A stretch of DNA of 64,000 nucleotides from Microscilla marina ATCC 23134 (GTDB lineage Bacteria; Bacteroidota; Bacteroidia; Cytophagales; Microscillaceae): the NCBI RefSeq assembly GCF_000169175.1, contig NZ_AAWS01000042.1:1-64000 (forward strand). Reading direction: 5' to 3'. The notes under the pieces are model-generated. The model saw only the letters and a list, made by a program, of their open reading frames with translations. It was not told the DNA's origin and made no database searches. This document shows positions 26,241 through 34,514 of this stretch, piece after piece. The position numbers were made by a program, and so were the translations under genes. Position 1 is the first letter of the stretch. Each line of letters starts with the position of its first letter.

Positions 26241-27521
26241 TAGGGCTGTTCAGAGAAATATTATCTATTCTCTTTTCAGTCTTTTTTTTGCTTTTTTTAG
26301 AAACCATTGACTCAGGTCTGGACTTTCCATCATTTCTACTATAATCAAAAGATAGATGTCTTCCAAAAAGAGTTTTTTGGCTCTTTTATATGTTTTGATG
26401 GCATTTTTTTGTTTAAAAATAAGGATCATCATTGCTGCAATAAGCTTTACATAAATCATTACTTTTATAGCATTCAGATCATTACAAACAAAGTGTGTAA
26501 GGTTCATTTCTTGTTTTAAAAACCTGAAAATCACTTCTATATCCCATCTCATCAAGTAAACCTGAGCCACCACTTCTGCGGGTAAATCCCAAAGATTGCT
26601 CAGGATAAAAAGGTGCTTCCCCGTTTCCTTAACTCTAAACTCTATCAACCTAAACTCATGCTCCATTGAATTGGTAGGTTGTCCACGCTCAAATAATTGT
26701 ACAACACTGTCTTGTATAAAGTCTAAATCAGGGTGGTGGCGATCTAGGAGCTGATGAGGACGATTCACCTGATAACGGGGCTTTTTACCTATATTGGTCA
26801 CAAACTGTATAGATGCTTCATCAAAATCTTTAAACTTACGACGCCCTTTCAAACCATTATCAAAAACTATAATATCTTGGGAACTGTGTTTTCCCAGATT
26901 AATTTGTTCTTGCAAGGCGGTTTCTTCACTTAAATGAGCCTGATCTTGATGGAAACTCACACGGAGACCAAAACCATCAGTGTGCTCAGTAGTCAGTTTT
27001 ACTTGAAATTTATTTTTAGATGTATTACCTACTTTCATTCCTTGTAATAAATGACCAAATACCTTAATCAAAGTAGAGTCGTAACGTTTGATATGGTAAT
27101 CAAGAAGCTTTTTCTCTCCATATAAAGCATGAGCTTCTGCAAAAAAATGTTCATATACCTGCTCGATAAAAGGAAGCTTGATATGCCGCAAACGTTCCCG
27201 AATACCAGTCCAACCAGCCATTTGTTCGACCATCTCAGATGAAAAACTTTGAAATATAGGATTGCTCATCTCAGATGATATTTCCCGAAGGCTAAGACGC
27301 TCATTGTTTAACACGCTGTATAGCAGTAGCTTAATAAATAGTTTGCCTGGTAATTTGCTTACCCACTTATCTACATCAGTAGACTGACTTAAGTTATCAA
27401 GCAAATCATCAGGTAGAAGGGAAAATAAATCCGAAACGCTAACTTTACCCATAAATTTAGATATAAGGAGAATGAAGATGAACCAATCAATATATGTTAA
27501 AAAATTTCTCTGAACACTCCT
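26241..27521 (-). mobile_element. IS4-family insertion sequence, 1281 bp
   Basis: The element is bounded by imperfect terminal inverted repeats, AGGGCTGTTCAGAGAAAT on the left and AGGAGTGTTCAGAGAAAT (reverse complement) on the right. It is flanked by a 7-bp direct target duplication, ACCGATA, at 26234-26240 and 27522-27528. An 8-bp target with one changed base is the alternative reading. It carries one transposase gene, read opposite to the interrupted host gene. The matching target copies suggest a fairly recent insertion. Confidence 0.9.
26265..27452 (-). CDS. IS4-family DDE transposase
   Basis: This has 395 residues from the ATG at 27452 (MGKVSVSDLFSLLPDDLLDNL); the longer frame to 27644 runs out of the element and into the host gene, so it is not real. 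The catalytic triad is Asp125 (YDSTLIK), Asp198 (IVFDNG) and Glu306. The last lies in the IS4 signature Y-(2)-R-(3)-E-(6)-K, here Tyr299, Arg302, Glu306 and Lys313 (YLMRWDIEVIFRFLK). The N-terminal DUF4372-like or helical region and full length suggest an active enzyme. It cuts and pastes the element by binding the terminal repeats. Confidence 0.95.
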   Translation of the reverse strand: MGKVSVSDLFSLLPDDLLDNLSQSTDVDKWVSKLPGKLFIKLLLYSVLNNERLSLREISSEMSNPIFQSFSSEMVEQMAGWTGIRERLRHIKLPFIEQVYEHFFAEAHALYGEKKLLDYHIKRYDSTLIKVFGHLLQGMKVGNTSKNKFQVKLTTEHTDGFGLRVSFHQDQAHLSEETALQEQINLGKHSSQDIIVFDNGLKGRRKFKDFDEASIQFVTNIGKKPRYQVNRPHQLLDRHHPDLDFIQDSVVQLFERGQPTNSMEHEFRLIEFRVKETGKHLFILSNLWDLPAEVVAQVYLMRWDIEVIFRFLKQEMNLTHFVCNDLNAIKVMIYVKLIAAMMILIFKQKNAIKTYKRAKKLFLEDIYLLIIVEMMESPDLSQWFLKKAKKRLKRE

Positions 27522-28376
27522 ACCGATACAGAAATTATTACAAAATCTAGTGAATACGCACCAGAAGTATTGGCTAAAGCCACTAAAGTATACGCTCAAC
27601 CTGGCGACGATGCATTTGAGCCTGTAGTATATGTCACTAACCAAAAACAGGTTAAGCTAGTAAGCATCCAAGGCGATTGGGTAGAAGTACAAGGTAGCAT
27701 ATATGAAAACGCCAGAGGGTTTTCCAATATATATATTGAGCGCTCTTATCAATCTTTTTGGCTGCCTATTCATTATACGAATATCCCCCCAAACTACCAC
27801 TTAGAGTTTACCTGGGAAGATTTTGATGTGGAGAGTAACTTATGGGATAATGAACAGAAAGACTTAGTAAAGCAAAATTTAGAGACAAAAGACCAGGTAA
27901 ATTATTGGAAAGACTTTTATAAAGCAAAAGATGTTTTTCGAGCAAAGCCTCCTCAACACGAACCTAATAGCTCTGTGTACGCTAAATTTATAGATAATTA
28001 TCAGTTGTGTATAAAGGACAGAGCTTTGCTTATATTATCATTAGTGAACCAAATTCGCCCTGATTTTTTGCTAAATCTAATTACAAAAGCTAAAAAATAC
28101 CCTGATTTGGGTGGGGTTACCGGGCAAAATTTCAAAGGGTTTTTGCCTACAGGCGAAACTTTTTTGTTTTTAATGGCAGGAAGAGATGCCTATAAACGTC
28201 ACGAAGTCATGGATTTCTTATTTACTAAAAGTGTATTAATGCAAGAAGGTTGGATAACCCTACTTAATGCATTGCCTGGTGAGCCCTTGATGAGTGGAGT
28301 GCTTGGTTTTCACCCCGAACAAATTACTGTGCTCCTAGAGCTCCAAAGAGATACTGAATTGATTAAAACCTTATAA
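27522..28376 (+). pseudogene. 3' part of the gene split by IS4-family element
   Basis: This is the rest of the interrupted gene, in frame from the second target copy: TD-TEIITKSSEYAPEVLAKATKVYAQPG and on to the stop at 28376. The first segment (VYAQPGDDAFEPVVYVTNQKQVKLVSIQGDWVEVQ) looks like a bacterial SH3 domain, which would bind peptide or cell wall. The C-terminal part (LPGEPLMSGVLGFHPEQITVLLELQRDTELIKTL) is helical and unrecognised. It ends 8 bases before the DUF4157 gene, so the two were cotranscribed. The joined protein may be an adaptor, chaperone or loading factor for the effector; that is inference. Only a TTG at 27570 could restart translation. Confidence 0.75.
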
Positions 28377-28384
28377 CCACCATC

Positions 28385-30532
28385 ATGTCTGAATACGATA
28401 AAAAATTCATATCGAATATATCCTTCAAAGAGGGGTTGGAACAAAATAAGCCTAAGACCAACGATTTATATTCTTCTGAGCACTTGCCCAAACTCTCACA
28501 AGACAAGTCTTTGTTAAAATTTAAACCTTTAGACCAAATCAACGGCAAGGCGTCTAAAGAGCGACAGACAAAACTACTGATTGAAGAAGGGGAACAAAAA
28601 ACAAGGGGCTGGCAATTGACCAAACCTGAGTTTATTGACCGTATTAAACAAACGGTAGATGTAAAGGTGAACGACTTGCTAAAGCATGTGGGGTTTAGCA
28701 CTAAAGATTGCCCTTGGTTAGAAGCCTTTTACGCAGACCTAGGGATGCACTCAGCCACCTCTATAGAGGCATTGTTACGGCAATACTTGGGGCAAAATAT
28801 AGAGTCTACCGACGATTTTTTGACAAAACTCTCAGATAGAATAGAAAAGCCCGTAAAGCATTGGATAAGTACGCGTGAGATACAAGATGTGCCAGAGTTG
28901 CTAGAGCAGAAAATGCTTGAAAATGACCCTAGCAACACCAATGGGCACTTTAACCCTTTGGATAAAGCCAATAAAACGACTACTTCCTTGCCTCCTGAGC
29001 TAAAGGCTCAACTGGAGGAGTTTTTAGGGGCAAGCTTGAGTTCTATTAGACTACACACCGGCTCAGAAGCCAATAAAATACTACAAGACAAAGAAGCGCG
29101 CGCCCTTACCCTGGGGCAAGACATTTACCTCAACATAGACAAGTACCCTTTAGACAAGCCCGAAGGCGTGGCAATACTTGCCCACGAGATTATGCATGCA
29201 CGTCAGCAAATGGGTGCTAGTTCGTTAGATACTTCTGACAATTCTGAAGGACTAGAACAAGATGCCGACCGTGGTTTGATGGCTTTGTTGCGCCATTGGA
29301 TGCAATGGGGAAAGGGTTTTGCCAAAACACCTGTAAACCTCTCATCTGGATTGAAGATCGCAAGGTGTAAAAAAAATGGTAAGCAAGAAAATGCCGATCC
29401 TTTGAATATTATGAAGGCGCAGCAGATTAGCCCCGAAGAAAAGGATTTGAGCAAATCTCAGGTGCAAAAAGGCTTAAAGAACGATGGACTGACTACCAAG
29501 GTGGTCAAAGATTTTGAGAAAAAGATAAAGAATGCCACCAAAGACGAAGAAGTGGTAGAGGCAATTAAAAAATGTGGACAGCAGATTTGGACACAAACCA
29601 GCGCGAGGGTAAAAACCAAAAAAATCAAGTTTGAGGGGAATTTGTATTGGGCGCGTATTTGGATGCATACCATATTGAAAACCGACCTGGCTACCACCCT
29701 CAAGGGAAAGTTACCCGAATATACTGATTTGCTCGAAAAACAAACCCGTAATATGGCGCCTGGGCAAATCAACTTCACGAAAGAGAAGGCTACCAAAAAG
29801 ATATTGATTTCGGGGTTCGACCCGTTTGATACTGAGCGTATATCCGAAAACTCTCGCAATATTTCTGGTACGGTGGCGCTCTACTTTGATGGTAAAACTA
29901 TAGGAAGTGGCGACAAAAAGGCAGAGTTGGCCGCCGTGATTTTTCCGGTAAACTATAAAAATTTTAATGCAGGGATGATAGAGAAGTTTTACACCCCTTA
30001 CCTCGACCAAGTAGATGCCATCATCACTTTTAGCCAAGGGGGGGAAAAAGAGATAGACATTGAACGTTTTTATGCCAACTACAGGTCGGGTAGTGAAGGG
30101 AATAACCACCAAACCGAAAAGGGCAAGCCTATCATGAGTGGACAACCCCAATTTTATGAAACCAACTTACCCGTAGACAAAATGATTCATAAGAATGAGT
30201 TGGTGGGCAATAAAAAGCAAAATGTGTTTTTTGACCAATCATATAAAACGGATAAGCAAACGCTAAAATCGCCCCATAAGGATGTAAATGTAAAGAATAC
30301 CAATGTGCCTGATTTTGACATAAAAGACATCAAAGGGAAGGCTCAGAAGGGTTCTGGTGGTAGTTTTTTCTCAAATGAATTGCCCTATAGGGTGGCGCAT
30401 TTGATTAAAACCAAACAAAAAGAGAAAGATATTAAATTTGGGCATGTGCATTTGCCTTATGATCCGAACTTGGTAGACCAAACCATCAAAGAGGTACAAA
30501 AATTATTAGAACGACTTAAGGATGCATTATAA
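28385..30532 (+). CDS. DUF4157 (eCIS core) effector with pyroglutamyl-peptidase-like domain
   Basis: This is a 715-residue protein without a signal peptide. Residues 1-195 are a charged, partly helical region. A DUF4157 domain covers about 200-277 (LPPELKAQLEEFLGASLSSIRLHTGSEANKIL...GVAILAHEIMHARQQ) with the HExxH motif at 267-271. DUF4157 marks proteins linked to extracellular contractile injection systems. From about 470 to 712 the sequence follows peptidase C15 (pyroglutamyl peptidase I): KKILISGFDPFDTERISENS, Glu560 in SQGGEKEIDIERFYANY, and His689 in FGHVHLPYDP. The catalytic Cys position (xxCNxxxY) is SNELPY, so Ser663 replaces Cys. It is likely an injected toxin or modifier; whether it is active is open. 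The three genes after it may encode immunity or partner proteins. Confidence 0.8.
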   Translation: MSEYDKKFISNISFKEGLEQNKPKTNDLYSSEHLPKLSQDKSLLKFKPLDQINGKASKERQTKLLIEEGEQKTRGWQLTKPEFIDRIKQTVDVKVNDLLKHVGFSTKDCPWLEAFYADLGMHSATSIEALLRQYLGQNIESTDDFLTKLSDRIEKPVKHWISTREIQDVPELLEQKMLENDPSNTNGHFNPLDKANKTTTSLPPELKAQLEEFLGASLSSIRLHTGSEANKILQDKEARALTLGQDIYLNIDKYPLDKPEGVAILAHEIMHARQQMGASSLDTSDNSEGLEQDADRGLMALLRHWMQWGKGFAKTPVNLSSGLKIARCKKNGKQENADPLNIMKAQQISPEEKDLSKSQVQKGLKNDGLTTKVVKDFEKKIKNATKDEEVVEAIKKCGQQIWTQTSARVKTKKIKFEGNLYWARIWMHTILKTDLATTLKGKLPEYTDLLEKQTRNMAPGQINFTKEKATKKILISGFDPFDTERISENSRNISGTVALYFDGKTIGSGDKKAELAAVIFPVNYKNFNAGMIEKFYTPYLDQVDAIITFSQGGEKEIDIERFYANYRSGSEGNNHQTEKGKPIMSGQPQFYETNLPVDKMIHKNELVGNKKQNVFFDQSYKTDKQTLKSPHKDVNVKNTNVPDFDIKDIKGKAQKGSGGSFFSNELPYRVAHLIKTKQKEKDIKFGHVHLPYDPNLVDQTIKEVQKLLERLKDAL

Positions 30533-30535
30533 ACT

Positions 30536-31144
30536 ATGAAAAAGTATTATTTAATTTTGTGTATGTGTTGTTTGAGTGACTTGGTAAGCGCTCAACCTGA
30601 CCCTTATACCCATTGTGACCTATCTTTTACTTACCAATACCAAGGCAAAAACAAAGAAATTCTGTTTCCAGAGTTTAGCAAGGTACAACAAAGTGACGGG
30701 GTGGTGGTGATGGCGAGTAAAGACAAAAGGGGTAGGTTTGGACTGGTGGTGCAACTGCCTGATAAGAACCATACCTATAGTGTAGAGGGTTACAGGGCTT
30801 ATTCTTATACCACGACTAAGGGTTCTTTGGAGGTAGAGTGGGGAGATGAAAAGTCAGTAACCGCTGACCTGTTTTTATTTCCTATCCCGTCGGCTCATCG
30901 CAAAAAAAAGGTGGTCAAAGTGTCTTCTCATTATGTGATGCATTTGCAGATGAAAATGCAAGAAGTGAATAAACAAGGTTTTGCACGTTTACACTATAAC
31001 TTTTTGATTCCTTACCAAGTAGGGGCTTATGGTATCAACCTATTTGATCTTGAAAGCGACATGGATAGTGAGAAAAAAAACGTAACCAAATTTTGGAAAA
31101 CTGGCGTACACCCTACCAAAATATATACTTTTAAGTTGCGCTAA
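30536..31144 (+). CDS. Secreted protein, copy 1 of a tandem triplet
   Basis: This 202-residue protein has a signal peptide (MKKYYLILCMCCLSDLVSAQ, cut near residue 20). The mature part is rich in strands (CDLSFTYQYQGKNKEILFPEFSKVQQSDG, MASKDKRGRFGLVVQLPDKNHTYSVEGYRAYSY, HYVMHLQMKMQEVNKQGFARLHYNFLIPYQVGAYGINLFDLESD). I know no family. It starts 3 bases after the stop of the DUF4157/C15 gene, so it is tightly coupled to the toxin-like gene, as immunity genes usually are. It is the most divergent of the three copies. An exported immunity or surface accessory role is inference. Confidence 0.75.
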   Translation: MKKYYLILCMCCLSDLVSAQPDPYTHCDLSFTYQYQGKNKEILFPEFSKVQQSDGVVVMASKDKRGRFGLVVQLPDKNHTYSVEGYRAYSYTTTKGSLEVEWGDEKSVTADLFLFPIPSAHRKKKVVKVSSHYVMHLQMKMQEVNKQGFARLHYNFLIPYQVGAYGINLFDLESDMDSEKKNVTKFWKTGVHPTKIYTFKLR

Positions 31145-31178
31145 AATCAATAGCTTGTTTTTTTACTTCTAATACGCT

Positions 31179-31787
31179 ATGAAAAAGTATTATTTAATCT
31201 TGTGTATATGTTGTTTGAGTGGCTGGCTCAAGGCTCAGCCTGGATCTTATACTTATTGTGAGTTATATTTTACTTATCAATACCAAGGCAAAAGCAAAGA
31301 AATTCTGTTTCCAGAGTTTAGCAAGGTACAACAACGTGACGGCATGTTGGTGATGGCAAGTAAAGACAAAAGAGGCAGGTTTGGACTGGTGGTACAATTG
31401 CCTGATACAAACCACACATATGTTGTAGATGGTTATAAAGATCACACTTACACAGATACTGAAGAATCTTTGCATGTAGAGTGGGGAGATGAAAAAGCAT
31501 TAACAGCTGATTTTTTTTTATTTCTTATTCCATCAGCTCATCGTAAAAAAAAGGTGGTCAAAGTACCTGCGCATTATGTGATGCATTTGCAAATGAAAAT
31601 GCAAGAAGTGAACAAACAAGGGTTTGCGCATTTAGACTATCATTTTCTAATTCCTTACCAAGCAGGGGCTTATACTATCAATTTCTTTGATATTGAAAGT
31701 GACCCTGATGCAGGTAAACAGCGCATCACCAAATTTTGGAAAGTTGGTGCACAGCCTACCAAAATATATACTTTTAAGTTGCACTGA
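31179..31787 (+). CDS. Secreted protein, copy 2 of a tandem triplet
   Basis: This 202-residue paralogue of the gene before it has the signal peptide MKKYYLILCICCLSGWLKAQ. It is nearly identical to copy 3 in the first half (PGSYTYCELYFTYQYQGKSKEILFPEFSKVQQRDGMLVMASKDKRGRFGLV) and in the tail. The central part (about residues 75-105, VVDGYKDHTYTDTEESLHVEWGDEKAL) is where the copies differ most, as if this face carries specificity. The intergenic spacer of 34 bases is also duplicated. Confidence 0.75.
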   Translation: MKKYYLILCICCLSGWLKAQPGSYTYCELYFTYQYQGKSKEILFPEFSKVQQRDGMLVMASKDKRGRFGLVVQLPDTNHTYVVDGYKDHTYTDTEESLHVEWGDEKALTADFFLFLIPSAHRKKKVVKVPAHYVMHLQMKMQEVNKQGFAHLDYHFLIPYQAGAYTINFFDIESDPDAGKQRITKFWKVGAQPTKIYTFKLH

Positions 31788-31823
31788 AACCAATAGCAAA
31801 TGAATTTAGTCTTCTAATACGCT

Positions 31824-32435
31824 ATGAAAAAATATTATTTAATCTTGTGTATATGTTGTTTGAGTGGCTGGCTCAAGGCTCAGCCTGGATCTTATACTTA
31901 TTGTGAGTTATATTTTACTTATCAATACCAAGGCAAAAGCAAAGAAATTCTGTTTCCAGAGTTTAGCAAGGTACAACAACGTGACGGTATGTTGGTGATG
32001 GCAAGTAAAGACAAAAGAGGCAGGTTTGGGCTGGTGGCGCAATTTCCTGATACGAACCATACCTATAGTGTAGAGGGTTACAAAAATCATTTTTATACAG
32101 ATACCCAGGCTTCGTTGAAGGTAGAGTGGTCAGGGAGAGATAGGGCGGTAATAGCTGACCTGTTTTTATTTCTTATTCCGTCGGCTCATCGCAAAAAAAA
32201 GGTGGTCAAAGTACCTGCGCATTATGTGATGCATTTGCAAATGAAAATGCAAGAAGTGAACAAACAAGGGTTTGCGCATTTAGACTATCATTTTCTGATT
32301 CCTTACCAAGCAGGGGCTTATAGTATCAATCTCTTTGATATTGAATGTGATCCTGATGCAGGTAAACAGCGCATCACCAAATTTTGGAAGTCTGGCGCAC
32401 ACCCTACCAAAATATATACTTTTAAATTGCGTTAA
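31824..32435 (+). CDS. Secreted protein, copy 3 of a tandem triplet
   Basis: This third paralogue has 203 residues, one more than the others because of an added residue in the variable centre (KVEWSGRDRAVIADLF against HVEWGDEKALTADFF). The signal peptide and the first 70 residues match copy 2 almost exactly, also at DNA level, which points to a recent duplication or gene conversion. Start codons of the three copies are 643 and 645 bases apart. It is followed 12 bases later by the Lgt-like gene. Confidence 0.75.
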   Translation: MKKYYLILCICCLSGWLKAQPGSYTYCELYFTYQYQGKSKEILFPEFSKVQQRDGMLVMASKDKRGRFGLVAQFPDTNHTYSVEGYKNHFYTDTQASLKVEWSGRDRAVIADLFLFLIPSAHRKKKVVKVPAHYVMHLQMKMQEVNKQGFAHLDYHFLIPYQAGAYSINLFDIECDPDAGKQRITKFWKSGAHPTKIYTFKLR

Positions 32436-32447
32436 AATCAATAGCAA

Positions 32448-33563
32448 ATGAACTTAGCCAGAGTTTTTCGTTTACCCGAACAAGTGCGTTTGCTTCGTCG
32501 TACTTTTTCTGTTTATTTTATTTTAGGGCACACAAGCTTAGCCCTTTCACTAATAATTAACCTGTATTTGTGCTATTATATAGGGTTATCTTATGCCTTA
32601 TGTGTGAGCCTATATATAGTGGCATTGTTTGTCTTTTATGGGTTGGCATTTGTTTCTAAAGCCTTGTTGGGGTACGAACACTATGTTTTATTAAGGTACA
32701 GTCTAGTAGTCAATGTTGTGTTGGCGATTATGTTGTGGTATGTTACCGCTTCAACGAACGAATATTGGCATTATCTCGACTTGTTTGCCATTGCCTTGGC
32801 ACTAATGATTGTCATAGGTAGGGTAGGGTGCCAAACAGTAGGTTGTTGTCATGGCAAACCTTGTAATTGGAAATTTTATACGGCTTATGGTTTCAAAAAT
32901 GTGAGTGAAAAACCATTAGTGAGATTTGTACCCATTCAGTTGATTGAAGCTTGTTTTGCCTTTTTTCTGTGTGGCTTAGGTGTTTTCTACAAGCTTATAA
33001 ATGCACCTGCGGGTATTTTCTTTATAGCTTTTTGGTCGTTGTATGCTGTTGGTAGGTATGTATTTGAGTTTTATAGGGGTGATCCTGACCGCCCTTATTG
33101 GAAAGGTTTTTCAGAAGCACAATGGGTATGTATTGGTATTTCGTGTTTTGTGATGGTCGTTAAGTGGGTATATGCTATGCCTTTGGTATGGTGGGTCACC
33201 AGTGCCATTTTGGTAAGTATACATACTTTGATATTTCTTCATAGAGTAATTTATCAAAAAGCATTTTATCGTTTGAGCGAACCCAAAAATCTAATGGAGT
33301 TTAGTCAAAAAGCGCTTCAAAGCAGACAAAGTAAGCAGGTAAAAATTACTAGTCAACAAATTAAAATATCTTGTACTGAGTTAGCTGCTGAACAATATTT
33401 ATATACTTTGTCGCACGTAGATGTTCCTTTGCCACGAAGGTGGGCAAAATGCCTTTTCAGGTATTTACAATACACTATGCACCCTACAAAACAAATCAAA
33501 ATGGATAATTACAATAAGGGAGTATACCACTTAATCATTTTGCCACAAAAAGTAGAAGGATAA
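32448..33563 (+). CDS. Lgt-like (prolipoprotein diacylglyceryl transferase family) membrane protein
   Basis: This 371-residue protein has about seven helices in residues 20-265. It carries Lgt-like motifs: IGRVGCQTVGCCHGKPCNWKF (compare GRxGCxxxGCCxG) and ALYAVGRYVFEFYRGDPDRPYWKGFSEAQW, which resembles the R-x-x-x-E-x-x-R-x-D...GL-x-x-x-Q segment. The His-Gly loop of true Lgt (HGG) is not obvious, so this is a divergent family member, not the housekeeping enzyme. A C-terminal soluble tail of about 90 residues (from 280) is added. Its place at the end of the effector operon suggests processing or lipid modification of a partner; that is inference. Confidence 0.7.
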   Translation: MNLARVFRLPEQVRLLRRTFSVYFILGHTSLALSLIINLYLCYYIGLSYALCVSLYIVALFVFYGLAFVSKALLGYEHYVLLRYSLVVNVVLAIMLWYVTASTNEYWHYLDLFAIALALMIVIGRVGCQTVGCCHGKPCNWKFYTAYGFKNVSEKPLVRFVPIQLIEACFAFFLCGLGVFYKLINAPAGIFFIAFWSLYAVGRYVFEFYRGDPDRPYWKGFSEAQWVCIGISCFVMVVKWVYAMPLVWWVTSAILVSIHTLIFLHRVIYQKAFYRLSEPKNLMEFSQKALQSRQSKQVKITSQQIKISCTELAAEQYLYTLSHVDVPLPRRWAKCLFRYLQYTMHPTKQIKMDNYNKGVYHLIILPQKVEG

Positions 33564-33603
33564 TAAGCGCAAGTGAAGAACTCGCCTGCGCTTGCTGTTA
33601 TGC

Positions 33604-34380
33604 TTATACACTTACTACTCCTTCAAATACTGCTTCGGCAGGACCTATGAGGTAAATATTGGTAAATTCCTGATCCAATTTTTTGGTAAATGAAATTTGC
33701 AAATCGCCTCCAAGTGTTTTTATATTGATAGGGCTGTTCATTTGCTGCAAACCACTGGTAAGTGCCGCAGCTGTTACTCCAGTACCACAAGAATAGGTCT
33801 CATCTTCTACCCCACGTTCATAGGTTCTTACAAAAATATGTTGCTCACCTATCTTTTCTACAAAGTTTACATTGGTGCCCACCTCTTTGAAACGTTCATT
33901 GTAACGAATAGACTTGCCCTCTGCAAACACATCAAACTGTGGGAGGTTGTTGACAAACTGTACATAGTGAGGCGATCCAGTATCTAAAAAATAGTGGTCA
34001 AGGTTGTTTTCTACTGTCTGTACATCCCCCATTTTAAGGTGTACCAGTCCATCTTCTACCTTGGCATCGTGTGGACCATCTACTGCTATAAAATGAGTTT
34101 CGTGCTCAAATATGCCTAAAAACTGAGCAAACTTTACAGTACACCTCCCTCCGTTACCACACATAGAACCTTCTTTTCCGTTGGCATTAAAATATACCAT
34201 TCTAAAGTCGTAGCCTTCAGCGTTGCGTAATAAAATCAAACCGTCAGCACCTATGCCAAACCGTCGGTCGCAAAGGCGAGCAATTAATTCGTAATTGTCA
34301 ATAGGAAACTGGGCAGCTCGGTCGTCAATCATGACAAAGTCATTGCCAGTACCCTGATATTTGTAGAATGATACGTTCAT
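33604..34380 (-). CDS. dapF: Diaminopimelate epimerase
   Basis: This cytoplasmic enzyme has 258 residues, close to the normal length. Both active-site Cys motifs are present: Cys74 in [10 protein letters not shown] and Cys198 in [12 protein letters not shown]. Substrate-binding segments [13 protein letters not shown] and [11 protein letters not shown]-type sequences also match. It converts LL-DAP to meso-DAP for lysine and peptidoglycan. It is a single gene, convergent with the effector operon; a 7-bp stem (AAGCGCA/TGCGCTT, 33565-33593) without a T-run lies between. Confidence 0.97.
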   Translation of the reverse strand: MNVSFYKYQGTGNDFVMIDDRAAQFPIDNYELIARLCDRRFGIGADGLILLRNAEGYDFRMVYFNANGKEGSMCGNGGRCTVKFAQFLGIFEHETHFIAVDGPHDAKVEDGLVHLKMGDVQTVENNLDHYFLDTGSPHYVQFVNNLPQFDVFAEGKSIRYNERFKEVGTNVNFVEKIGEQHIFVRTYERGVEDETYSCGTGVTAAALTSGLQQMNSPINIKTLGGDLQISFTKKLDQEFTNIYLIGPAEAVFEGVVSV

Positions 34381-34514
34381 AAGTGAATAGTTGTTAGAAA
34401 ATGAATTTAAGACTTTGAGCTCATTCTGAGCGAGTTCTTGATGTATAGGTTCAGTGTACTATACAAGGCAACAAAAATAAGTGATCATTTAAAATAACAA
34501 ACATAATACAATGA

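Noticed and set aside
25943-26344. 133-codon frame as an independent gene
   Set aside because: Only the part from 26057 looks coding, and it continues across the IS into 27529; the last 34 codons belong to the IS.
27453-27644. N-terminal extension of the transposase
   Set aside because: It leaves the IS terminal repeat and runs antisense through the host gene; the start at 27452 is correct.
26057-33563. Search for eCIS sheath, tube, baseplate or AAA+ genes around the effector
   Set aside because: None of the neighbouring proteins resembles these components.
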